From Opitutia bacterium ISCC 52 (GTDB lineage Bacteria; Verrucomicrobiota; Verrucomicrobiia; Opitutales; UBA2995): a stretch of 64,000 nucleotides of DNA. The notes beneath the pieces are model-generated. The model did no database searches. It saw only the letters and a program-made list of their open reading frames with translations, and was not told the DNA's origin. Positions 1 to 7,566 of this stretch are shown one piece after another. How positions within the stretch are numbered: position 1 is the stretch's first letter; each line of letters starts with the position of its first letter. The stretch is from the NCBI GenBank assembly GCA_014529675.2, contig CP076040.1, positions 3,615,894 through 3,679,893 of the forward strand, in the 5' to 3' direction. The position numbers were made by a program, and so were the translations under genes.

Positions 1-1423
1 GGACATCTATATTACTGTTTTTCAAATGAGGAAAAAATGATTTACCGCGAACGGGGTTAACAGTCTTTCCTCGGTGCTTGCTACCGGGATGACTGACACC
101 TGCGACGTCGAGCAAAGTCGGTAATACATCTTGGACCGTCAGGTATTCTTGGCTGACCCTACCGTGGTCGTTCAATGAAAAAGCATTTACAATAGCGGCG
201 GCACGAGTGCCTCCTTCGTAAAGAGAATTTTTGACATCTCGAAAGGGAGCCATACTCGCTGATGCCCACCCACGACCGTAGACTGTAAACGAGTTGTTCT
301 GACCGAGGCTTTCCAGGGATTGATCGTAGCCTCTGGCGAGCGGAGGAGGGAAAGTCTGCGCTGCACCGTTGTCTGACATGAACAGAACGAAGGTATTCTC
401 TCGCTCACCAATCGTTACAAGATAATCCAGCACTCGACCGATGTGAAAGTCCATGTTCTCTACCATAGCCGCATAGATCTCCATCTTTCGACTAAGTAAG
501 AGTTTCTCACTCTCTAGGAGACTATTCCAGGAATCGGTCCCGGTATCGAAACGGTCCATGTTTACATTATCCGGAAGCACCCCTTGTTTCATAGCCCGCT
601 CAATACGTTGGGCGCGCAAAAAATCATAGCCTTCATCATAGTGATTCTTGTAACGCTCACGCCAATCCAGAGGAACTTGTAATGGGAAATGGGGTGCCGA
701 AAAAGCAAGGTAGGCAAAGAACGGCTGTTCACTGTCCTTGTTGCCATCGATGTATTCGATTATTTTGTCCGTAAATGTTTTCGTTGAAAAATAGTCCTTA
801 GGTAGCTCCTTCACCACATCCCAATTCTCCCGGTAAATAAAGGGTTCTGCACGAGCTATTCCGCCATGGGCACCTCCGTCTGGCGGAATTAGATGCAAGG
901 CTGTTCCCGTCAACTGAGCAAAGGATTGTTCGAACCCACGGCCTGCCGGAATGTGCTCTTGAACCAATGCCCGACCCAGGTCCCACTTGCCCGTCATATA
1001 AGTATGGTAACCCGCATCCTGAAGGATTTCGGGAAGAGCCGCCACCCGCTGACTCAAGTAGCCGGCGTACTCCGGTGTGCCGTAACCAATGGCTTCCTTA
1101 TTCGGTGCTAAGCCATTATCAAATACACGCATAAGGTGCATCGATCCCAGTCCGGCTTCATGGTGATCCATTCCCGACATGAGCATCGCCCGGGTGGGCG
1201 CACACACCGGTGCCGCATGAAAGTTTGCAAGACGTATACCCGAAGCTGCGAGGTCATCCAGATGAGGGGTTTTAATTTCGCCACCGAATGATCCAATATC
1301 GGTGAAGCCCATGTCATCGGCTACGATGAGTAAAAGGTTCGAACGTTGATCGTCTGCGTTGGCATAATTCGCAATGCACCAAACAACTAGAATCAGAAAT
1401 AATTTAACAGTCTGCATATTCAT
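1..1423 (-). CDS. Secreted type I sulfatase, C-terminal end beyond the window edge
   Basis: Formylglycine-dependent sulfatase (alkaline phosphatase superfamily) that would hydrolyse sulfate esters in the periplasm or outside the cell. The start is ATG at 1423 with an in-frame ATG two codons later. A hydrophobic signal segment covers about residues 5-23. The calcium-binding Asp pair follows in VADDMG (about 36-37), and the maturation signature C-A-P-T-R (residues 74-78) carries the cysteine that becomes formylglycine. The frame stays open through KWDLGRA and the SDNGAA motif to the left edge, so the stop codon is missing. Substrate cannot be told; the layout is that of arylsulfatase-like S1 enzymes. 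The gene is about 50 bases downstream of the ring-cleavage operon on the same strand and could be read through from it. Family certain; substrate unknown. Confidence 0.9.
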   Translation of the reverse strand, partial: MNMQTVKLFLILVVWCIANYANADDQRSNLLLIVADDMGFTDIGSFGGEIKTPHLDDLAASGIRLANFHAAPVCAPTRAMLMSGMDHHEAGLGSMHLMRVFDNGLAPNKEAIGYGTPEYAGYLSQRVAALPEILQDAGYHTYMTGKWDLGRALVQEHIPAGRGFEQSFAQLTGTALHLIPPDGGAHGGIARAEPFIYRENWDVVKELPKDYFSTKTFTDKIIEYIDGNKDSEQPFFAYLAFSAPHFPLQVPLDWRERYKNHYDEGYDFLRAQRIERAMKQGVLPDNVNMDRFDTGTDSWNSLLESEKLLLSRKMEIYAAMVENMDFHIGRVLDYLVTIGERENTFVLFMSDNGAAQTFPPPLARGYDQSLESLGQNNSFTVYGRGWASASMAPFRDVKNSLYEGGTRAAAIVNAFSLNDHGRVSQEYLTVQDVLPTLLDVAGVSHPGSKHRGKTVNPVRGKSFFPHLKNSNIDV

Positions 1424-1475
1424 ATAATAATTTAGTAAGCACGAATCGAAAGGAAATGATCCTGGGTGAATCAGC

Positions 1476-2549
1476 TCACGGAATAAATACCTCTCCTTTA
1501 CCAATAATACGAGCCGTGCGAATGGCTCCGGACTCATGAATCTCCAAACCAGACTCTTTCGGGGAGGTCTTCAGAGTCACTGCAAATTGCCCGGATGGAT
1601 GTTCCAGGGAAAAAGAGCTAGAGTCGCTTGCTTCCTCGGCAATGCCTTCTGCAATTGATCCCGGGAGTAAACCAACGGCTGCGACTGAAAATGCACCCAT
1701 AACTCCAATGGCAACATGACATTGATGTGGTATAAATGTGCGTGTGTTCATCAGGCCACCGGACCGTGGAGGTGAAAGCAAACACATCTTGGGCACGGAG
1801 AGTGATGATACATCGCCTAAGTTCATCTTCGGACCCATTTGCAAGCGGATGGACTCGAGGCGTTTCTTAAGGTCTTCATTTGTATCCAGCTCCTCCTTGC
1901 TTTCATTGCCACTTATCGCGAAATCTGATGCTCGAAGCGCTATGACTGGCATGCCGTTATCGATACAGGTCACTTGCACATTATCGACTTCGTCTAACAC
2001 GTTCCCGGTCGGTAGTAACTTTCCGCAGTTGATACCAACGGTCTCGAGGTACTTGCAAATCACAGGAGCACCCGTTCCGGGAACGCCGTCTACTTTCGCA
2101 GAGCCCTCCAATGCAATTTGAGAATGGGGCGTCTGCACAGTGACCTCGCACAAAGCGCCATTATTAACCATGTGAATGACTGCTTTGGTAGTGGGATCGG
2201 TTGGCGCAAGCATTCCGCTCTCGATCGTAAAATGTACCACGCCAGAGAGAATGTTGCCACATCCTTGCGCAGCCGAAAGACGTCCCTCTCCAATGATCAC
2301 CTGTAAAAACAAATAGTCTAGATCAGCGTCCTCGCGCTTCGAAGGACTCACCAACGCGACTTTGGCAGTGAGAGGATCGCCACCGCCCAGACCATCGATC
2401 TGTCGCGTGTCTCCAGGACCAACCCCTTCCATCGCTGCAAGTATGAGCCTATCTCTCTCCTCTACAGAATCTGGGAGATCGGCCGTATTGAAAAAGATGC
2501 CCTTGGAGCTACCGCCCCGAATTTGCATGTATGGAATTCGCGAGGCCAT
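1476..2549 (-). CDS. PrpF/GalD-family isomerase, probable 4-oxalomesaconate tautomerase
   Basis: About 357 residues of the PrpF family (diaminopimelate-epimerase fold), which includes aconitate isomerase and the 4-oxalomesaconate tautomerase GalD. Visible family features are the opening IPYMQIRGGSSKG, the loop DGLGGGDPLTAK with a lysine at about 63, and AAQGCGN with the probable catalytic cysteine at about 97. I chose ATG 2549, one base after the stop of the aldolase gene, over ATG 2561, which would overlap that gene. It is the last gene of the five-gene operon. In gallate catabolism GalD converts the keto to the enol form of 4-oxalomesaconate before hydration. The three neighbouring genes supply the other steps, which is why I favour this over a methylaconitate isomerase; no methylcitrate genes are nearby. 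Confidence 0.85.
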   Translation of the reverse strand: MASRIPYMQIRGGSSKGIFFNTADLPDSVEERDRLILAAMEGVGPGDTRQIDGLGGGDPLTAKVALVSPSKREDADLDYLFLQVIIGEGRLSAAQGCGNILSGVVHFTIESGMLAPTDPTTKAVIHMVNNGALCEVTVQTPHSQIALEGSAKVDGVPGTGAPVICKYLETVGINCGKLLPTGNVLDEVDNVQVTCIDNGMPVIALRASDFAISGNESKEELDTNEDLKKRLESIRLQMGPKMNLGDVSSLSVPKMCLLSPPRSGGLMNTRTFIPHQCHVAIGVMGAFSVAAVGLLPGSIAEGIAEEASDSSSFSLEHPSGQFAVTLKTSPKESGLEIHESGAIRTARIIGKGEVFIP

Positions 2550-2550
2550 T

Positions 2551-3177
2551 CTAGTACCCAAACTTCTTATCCCACTCGTATATCTTCAAAGATGTTTCTC
2601 CGGCCTCAAGACGGGCTCTTACAGCAGCCTCTTTCTTTTCGCGGGCATCAGCCTTTTCAATCGCTTCTTCAACTCTGTCCTGCGGGACAATCACCACGCC
2701 GTCTCGGTCGCCGACCACGATATCTCCGGGCTGAATAACTATGCCTCCGATCGTAATCGTTTGGTTTAAACTACCTTCGGGATCCTTTCCGGTTCCCTTG
2801 ATACACAGTCCACGAAAGAAGATCGGGAAACCCAATTCTTCAATCGTGTCCGAATCTCGGATACACGCATCAATAACCAGGCCAGCCACGCCTTGCTCCA
2901 TGGCCCCTGATGTGAGCAAGTCTCCCCAGTAGCCAGCATCATAGGCGCTCGAGCAGTCCGCCACAATTACGTCTCCTGGCTTCGCATAGGCGTAAGCGCG
3001 GTGCAGATTCACATTCATATAGGCCTTACACTTCACCGTGTAGGCTGGGCCACAAATACGCATCGCAGGATTCAGTGGTTTGATCTGGTAAGGCAGGTCA
3101 CCTATTTGTCCCAAGGCTTCATGGAGGGTGGCGGCTCCAAACTGCGAGAGGGCTTTTAGTTGCTCGTCGGTGATCAT
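2551..3177 (-). CDS. RraA-like 4-hydroxy-2-oxoadipate-type (HMG/CHA) aldolase
   Basis: 208 residues of the RraA/HMG-CHA class II aldolase family. These divalent-metal enzymes cleave 4-carboxy-4-hydroxy-2-oxoadipate to pyruvate and oxaloacetate (GalC/LigK reaction). The central motif WGDLLTSGAMEQGVAG (from about residue 84) and the pair R107-D108 in DACIRDSD are those used for pyruvate and metal binding in the aldolases. The C-terminal stretch GDIVVGDRDGVVIVP is a family hallmark. The start is ATG 3177, four bases after the stop of the PIG-L gene; a longer upstream frame exists but runs inside that gene. The downstream tautomerase starts one base after this stop, so the genes are tightly coupled. 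RraA proper (RNase E inhibitor) is the main alternative, but the operon context and the C-terminal length argue for the aldolase. Confidence 0.85.
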   Translation of the reverse strand: MITDEQLKALSQFGAATLHEALGQIGDLPYQIKPLNPAMRICGPAYTVKCKAYMNVNLHRAYAYAKPGDVIVADCSSAYDAGYWGDLLTSGAMEQGVAGLVIDACIRDSDTIEELGFPIFFRGLCIKGTGKDPEGSLNQTITIGGIVIQPGDIVVGDRDGVVIVPQDRVEEAIEKADAREKKEAAVRARLEAGETSLKIYEWDKKFGY

Positions 3178-3181
3178 CGCT

Positions 3182-3925
3182 TTAATCGAAATGAACGTCA
3201 GGTGCGATGGAGTCCAAAACAACAGGAACTCTACTTTGAAAGGCCTCCGCGAATTCAACTTGTTTCTTCCCGGAAATCCTTCGGGCATGATTACCACGCC
3301 TTCCACCCAGTTCGGTGTAGTAGCTTTGCAAATACGTTTGAGCTCGCATGCATGCCATCGCTGCTTTCTTTTTTTCGAATACCGAGGTGATATCAACGAA
3401 CGTGTCGGGAATGAAGCCGGACAGTTCCGGTTGATGCGGCTCAAAGCTATACCAGAGTGGAGGCGTGATGGCTTTGAAGGCTGCATCGACACCGGCACCC
3501 GCTGAAAGCAAGCGCGCTTTTTCTACGGTTTGATACGTTAGCGGATGATCGGGGTTAAAAGGATCTTTAGCGGAATGCGTCAGGATAACGTTCGGTTCAA
3601 ATTCGAGAATGATGGCCGCCAACTGCTGGACACGTTCGTCGCTCACAACCATAGGGTAGTCGCCCCAATCGAGGCAGCGGAATTCACAACCCAATATTTC
3701 GGAAGCCTCGGCCGACATTTCATGCCTCAGTTGCTTCACATCTTCAACCGAACGATTGGGGTCTTCCTTCCAGAGCACGCCCGACTCACCTCGCTCGCCG
3801 TAGGAAAGAGTCAGGTTTAATACTTCTCCGTCTTGTTCCACTGTTTTGGCAATGGTGCCACCCGCTCGCCAGACAAAATCCGCAGCATGCGCTCCGACTA
3901 CCAATAGCTTTCTTTTGGTTTCCAT
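3182..3925 (-). CDS. PIG-L family metalloenzyme, probable 4-oxalomesaconate hydratase (GalB-like)
   Basis: 247 residues with the PIG-L/LmbE fold. Zinc ligands are visible as the N-terminal AHAAD (H13, D16) and the HP-type histidine in NPDHPLT (about 127); H117 in LTHSAKD is also conserved. Most PIG-L proteins are deacetylases with AHPDDE. The variant AHAADFVWRAGG resembles what I remember of the GalB group of 4-oxalomesaconate hydratases, which use the PIG-L fold for hydration. It lies between the ring-cleaving dioxygenase (21 bases upstream) and the aldolase (4 bases downstream), exactly where a hydratase of this pathway would sit. Established: GalB of Pseudomonas putida has this fold. Inference: the same reaction here. 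A mycothiol-type or N-acetylglucosaminyl deacetylase is the alternative. Confidence 0.8.
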   Translation of the reverse strand: METKRKLLVVGAHAADFVWRAGGTIAKTVEQDGEVLNLTLSYGERGESGVLWKEDPNRSVEDVKQLRHEMSAEASEILGCEFRCLDWGDYPMVVSDERVQQLAAIILEFEPNVILTHSAKDPFNPDHPLTYQTVEKARLLSAGAGVDAAFKAITPPLWYSFEPHQPELSGFIPDTFVDITSVFEKKKAAMACMRAQTYLQSYYTELGGRRGNHARRISGKKQVEFAEAFQSRVPVVLDSIAPDVHFD

Positions 3926-3946
3926 AAAATTGATCAGGCTACCGAT

Positions 3947-4918
3947 TCAGGCATTATCCTCTGTTTCATCCGGCATGGGAGAACCACGGGTGTGAAAACT
4001 CTTAACGGTTTGCAGACCCCAGGCCTGTCCTTTTTTGCGTTCGTCCAGAGACCACACAATCGGCTTGTAATCGGGGTCCAACACAAGACGAGCGGTACTG
4101 TTTGCTATCTCCACCCGGTGGCCTCCCGGTTCATAGAGGTATAGAAAAAAGGTCTGCTGAATAGCATGCTTGTGGGGCCCAGTTTCGATGGTGATTCCGT
4201 TTTCCAAAGCGATATCCGCAGCAATCAATACTTCCTCCCGACTGTTGACTGCGTAAGTCACATGATGAAACCGGCCTCGCGCTCCTTGTAGGTGATCTTC
4301 TGTGACAGCCAAATCGTAAGACTTTGAATTGACGGAAAACCAGGCGCCCAGGACTCGGTCTTCGTCGGATATAATGGTTTCCGTCAATCGACCCCCCAAG
4401 GTGTTGAGCTGAAAGTCTTGAAAGGCACCCACATCGGGAGCCAACAAGTTAATGTGATCGAGACGCCGTACATTCATACCCCGGCCGGGAAATTTGGAAG
4501 CGGTGTTTTTAAGAGCCGAAGCGTCATCCGTGCTGGATCGGTATTTCTCTGATTCAAAATAGATTTCCGTCAACTGACCGCTTGGCATTCTGAACTGGTA
4601 GGTACGGCCCTGGCCCAAATCCCCGTCTGTCCAACCTAGGCCATGCCCACTTGCCTCTATTGCCTTCGCTTTGTGTTCCAGAATTTCGTTACTTCTTAAG
4701 CGCCAGGCGTAGTGTCCGAGATCCGCATGGGTGTGCGCCGTCAACTTCAAGGTATGATGCTCGTAATCGTCGTAGGCACGCAGATAAACAGAATCACCTT
4801 TTTCATCGCTAATGGACATCCCCATCACTTCCGAAAAAAACTGAACGCTTTCTTCCAGTTTTGGTGTCAGCAATTCCACATGCGCCATGTGGGCAATATC
4901 CCATTGGATCGTATCCAT
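3947..4918 (-). CDS. Type I (VOC) extradiol ring-cleavage dioxygenase
   Basis: 323 residues with two vicinal-oxygen-chelate repeats, as in catechol 2,3-dioxygenase. The N-terminal repeat starts at HMAHVELLTPK. The C-terminal repeat holds the iron site: H155 in RRLDHINLL, a His of RFHHVTY (218 or 219) and E270 in GGHRVEI. H251 and a Tyr of FFLYLYEPGG match the second-shell catalytic residues of XylE-type enzymes. The family uses Fe(II) and O2 to open catechols next to the two hydroxyls. It is second in an operon whose other enzymes match gallate degradation (tautomerase, hydratase, aldolase). In known gallate pathways this step uses the unrelated LigAB/GalA type II family, so either the substrate differs or this is a replacement. 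Family call secure; substrate inferred. Confidence 0.88.
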   Translation of the reverse strand: MDTIQWDIAHMAHVELLTPKLEESVQFFSEVMGMSISDEKGDSVYLRAYDDYEHHTLKLTAHTHADLGHYAWRLRSNEILEHKAKAIEASGHGLGWTDGDLGQGRTYQFRMPSGQLTEIYFESEKYRSSTDDASALKNTASKFPGRGMNVRRLDHINLLAPDVGAFQDFQLNTLGGRLTETIISDEDRVLGAWFSVNSKSYDLAVTEDHLQGARGRFHHVTYAVNSREEVLIAADIALENGITIETGPHKHAIQQTFFLYLYEPGGHRVEIANSTARLVLDPDYKPIVWSLDERKKGQAWGLQTVKSFHTRGSPMPDETEDNA

Positions 4919-4974
4919 TATTTTAATTCAGTCTCTTAATTGTTTGATGTTAGATTTAGATAATTCTTAGGGAA

Positions 4975-6387
4975 TCAAATCAAACCAAGCCAAGGTACTA
5001 CCCATAGCATCAATGCGGTAAGAACGATCACCCAAAAGACACTGATCACCAGTCCTGGCCAAAGCATGTCGGTCATTCGATAATAACCTTTTGAATAGGT
5101 GATCAATGCTACCGCATCCAACGGAATCAGAAATGCGCACGAGGCCGTAAATATAACGGGAAGGGCCAAGAGCATGGGCGGTTGGCCAATAGCGATTGAA
5201 AGGGCCACGATGGGCGGAATCATTACCGCATTTACCACAGGCCCTATCGGTACCACAAAATGAATTAGGACGGTAAAAGTACTGATCGCAACGATCAGCC
5301 AGAGAACACTTATCCCTCCAGCTCCATCGAAAATCGCGGATACTACCCAAGTTGCGAGTCCGGTATCGCGGCTAGCCAAGCCGATGGAAGTAACCGCTCC
5401 GATCATTAATAGAATATCCCAGCCAATACCTTTCGACGCCTTATCCCAGGTCGAGACACCAATTCCTGGAAGAAAAAAGACAACCGAGCCGATAAGCGCG
5501 ATCATGGTTACATCGAGCGCCTTAGGATACCAGTTACTTAGTATCCATAAAAAAATTACTATACCAAAAATAGCCATCACCTTTATTTGGGCGGTACTAA
5601 GGGGTTCCTTCGACACCTCTCTTTCTTCCGGATTTTCAGAGATGTTCGAAATTTCAGGTGGAAAGAATTTTAAGAGCACCAACCAGGAGATGGGTATGAG
5701 CAACACAACCATGGGGATCCCAATAGCCATCCACTTTAGAAATGGGACTTCTCCTCCGCCTAAATCAGAAAGCATGACCAACCCCATGATGTTGATCGAA
5801 CTTCCTGCGGGAGTAGCGATTCCACCAATAAACGCGGCGATTGTGATTCCCAGCATCAATACTTTTCCGAAATTGGAGGACCCGGGTTGCAAATTCTCCT
5901 GTTGAAGGATCCCTAAGCCGAGAGCCATCCATAGTGCGCAGGCCGGCACGTCTGACATAACCGACGATACGACCGCGGTTCCAATCATGAAAGCCAGCAG
6001 AATTTTTCGCGTATCCGTACCAGACTTGGATAGGAGCCAATGGGCAAATCGACTGTCCAGCTTGGTTTCCCTCACTACCGCCGCGAACAAAAACATGGCC
6101 AGGACAAAGAAAAATACTGGACTGATAAAGTTGCCAGCAGCCTGACGCAAGGTTGCCGATCCGACCAATGCCTGACCGCCTATGGCCAATATCGATGTGA
6201 CAGGAATCGGTATGGCTTCAGTTACCCACAGAATGAGACAAGCGATCGAGAGGGCCATTAGTCGATGCCCTTCAACACTGAGAGAGTCAGATACCGGCAG
6301 AAAAAAGACTAGCAGGAAGGCTGCAAGAGCAACCATACAAGCTTTAACCGGGCTGGTAGATTTTTGGAGAAACGTAGCATCAGTCAT
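4975..6387 (-). CDS. DASS-family (SLC13-like) sodium-coupled anion permease
   Basis: About 470 residues, very hydrophobic, with roughly eleven membrane segments, of the divalent anion:sodium symporter family that takes up di- and tricarboxylates or sulfate. Typical parts are the early LWVTEAIPIPVTSILAIGG, the first re-entrant loop GGIATPAGSSINIMG and the second loop VVPIGPVVNAVMIPP. The loops differ from the Ser-Asn-Thr motifs of the dicarboxylate carrier VcINDY, which may mean another carboxylate ligand. I chose ATG 6387 because the longer frame (from 6474) adds a leader without family character. It is the first gene of the ring-cleavage operon, 56 bases ahead of the dioxygenase, so an aromatic or polycarboxylic acid import role is likely. 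The divergent promoter region with the 6519 gene spans 6388-6518. Confidence 0.87.
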   Translation of the reverse strand: MTDATFLQKSTSPVKACMVALAAFLLVFFLPVSDSLSVEGHRLMALSIACLILWVTEAIPIPVTSILAIGGQALVGSATLRQAAGNFISPVFFFVLAMFLFAAVVRETKLDSRFAHWLLSKSGTDTRKILLAFMIGTAVVSSVMSDVPACALWMALGLGILQQENLQPGSSNFGKVLMLGITIAAFIGGIATPAGSSINIMGLVMLSDLGGGEVPFLKWMAIGIPMVVLLIPISWLVLLKFFPPEISNISENPEEREVSKEPLSTAQIKVMAIFGIVIFLWILSNWYPKALDVTMIALIGSVVFFLPGIGVSTWDKASKGIGWDILLMIGAVTSIGLASRDTGLATWVVSAIFDGAGGISVLWLIVAISTFTVLIHFVVPIGPVVNAVMIPPIVALSIAIGQPPMLLALPVIFTASCAFLIPLDAVALITYSKGYYRMTDMLWPGLVISVFWVIVLTALMLWVVPWLGLI

Positions 6388-6518
6388 TATAATTTTGTAT
6401 GGAGAGAAGAGCGGAAAGGCTGTGGCAGGCTGATTCGGATACAAGAGATAGTAACAATTGTGACTAGTTGACAAGCACCTTTCAAAATCGTCTTATTAAG
6501 CTTTAGAGCGCAACCACT

Positions 6519-7436
6519 ATGATCCGTACACTCATTTATATCACCATTTACTTTTTCGGCCTTACCTCAATCACAACGGAAGCCTTCGCCCAGCGCAGGG
6601 CTGCCGATCAGCGTCCACGAATCGAACCCACGGTTTCAGATGTGCCCTATGGTGAACACGAGCGACACGTGTTCGACTTTTACAAGGCGGAGTCCTCATC
6701 GCCCACACCTTTGGTTTTATACATCCACGGGGGTGGTTTCGTGAGAGGAAACAAAGACACCATAAATCAAGAAACGCTCAAACAACTCCTGAAGGCTGGC
6801 ATTTCGGTGGCTGCTATCCACTACCGCCTGGCTGGTGAAGTGCCGCTTCCAGCAGCCCATGAAGACGCTCAACGGGCGGTTCAGAGTTTGCGTGCTAATG
6901 CAGACAAGTGGAACTTCGACAAAACTCAGATGGGTGCCTTTGGTGGTTCCTCAGGGGCGCAGTTGTGCATGTGGTTGGCATACCAGGACGATCAGGCTGA
7001 TCCGAAAAACAGCGACCCCATTGCCCGCGAATCGACACGATTAGCCTTTGTGGCCCCGCTGAACGGTCAGATAACTAACGATTTCGATTGGTGGCTGAAT
7101 AATCTACCTGGCTACGATGAGCTCCATCGGGATAAAGCCGAAATTTTCGGAACGAATGATAAAGAAAAAATAGCGCCCATAGCGGAGAAGGTTTCGGTAA
7201 TTAATCATGTAACGGCAGACGACCCACCTACCTACATGAATTATGGAATGGCGCCTGGAGATTCGATTCCTGAAGGTGATCGTGCTACCTCCTGGAAAGT
7301 TCACCATGTTATTTTTGGAGTCACTTTGAAGGAGAAGCTAGACGCCCTGGGGGTCGAGAATCACCTCAACTATCCTAATGCCGATTCAAAGTATAAATCA
7401 GAAGCAGACTTCTTTATAGACAAATTCGGGAAATAG
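6519..7436 (+). CDS. Secreted alpha/beta hydrolase (HSL/BD-FAE-type esterase)
   Basis: 305 residues with a signal peptide (about 1-24, ending EAFA). The oxyanion motif HGGGF is at residues 70-74 and the nucleophile elbow GGSSGA at 142-147, so Ser144 is the expected nucleophile. These are marks of the esterase/lipase families that also hold carbohydrate acetyl- and feruloyl-esterases. The usual C-terminal histidine in a GHGF-like turn is not visible: the protein ends NYPNADSKYKSEADFF. So either the catalytic His sits elsewhere or activity is altered. The gene is transcribed away from the ring-cleavage operon and might release ester-linked aromatic acids for it, but this is only a positional inference. 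A GC-rich hairpin follows the stop codon. Confidence 0.75.
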   Translation: MIRTLIYITIYFFGLTSITTEAFAQRRAADQRPRIEPTVSDVPYGEHERHVFDFYKAESSSPTPLVLYIHGGGFVRGNKDTINQETLKQLLKAGISVAAIHYRLAGEVPLPAAHEDAQRAVQSLRANADKWNFDKTQMGAFGGSSGAQLCMWLAYQDDQADPKNSDPIARESTRLAFVAPLNGQITNDFDWWLNNLPGYDELHRDKAEIFGTNDKEKIAPIAEKVSVINHVTADDPPTYMNYGMAPGDSIPEGDRATSWKVHHVIFGVTLKEKLDALGVENHLNYPNADSKYKSEADFFIDKFGK

Positions 7437-7440
7437 GGCT

Positions 7441-7465
7441 CCAGAGGAATTACCGTATCCTCTGG
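7441..7465 (+). terminator. Stem-loop after the esterase gene
   Basis: A perfect 8-bp stem, CCAGAGGA and TCCTCTGG, with a 9-base loop, starts five bases after the stop codon at 7436. No run of T follows, so it is either a weak terminator or an mRNA 3'-end stabiliser. The gene on the other side (stop at 7567) converges on it. Confidence 0.4.
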
Positions 7466-7566
7466 CCTTAGCGTATGCGTATCCGGTAAATGGATTCATT
7501 GATCCATACACCCACATCTACGCATGCCCTTTCTTCATTTCCCATAAGCCTTGCAGAGTTAGAGCC

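Noticed and set aside
1738-2121. Plus-strand open frame of about 127 codons inside the PrpF-type gene
   Set aside because: It is an antisense shadow: no start signals, no family character, and it lies wholly within a gene with clear motifs on the minus strand.
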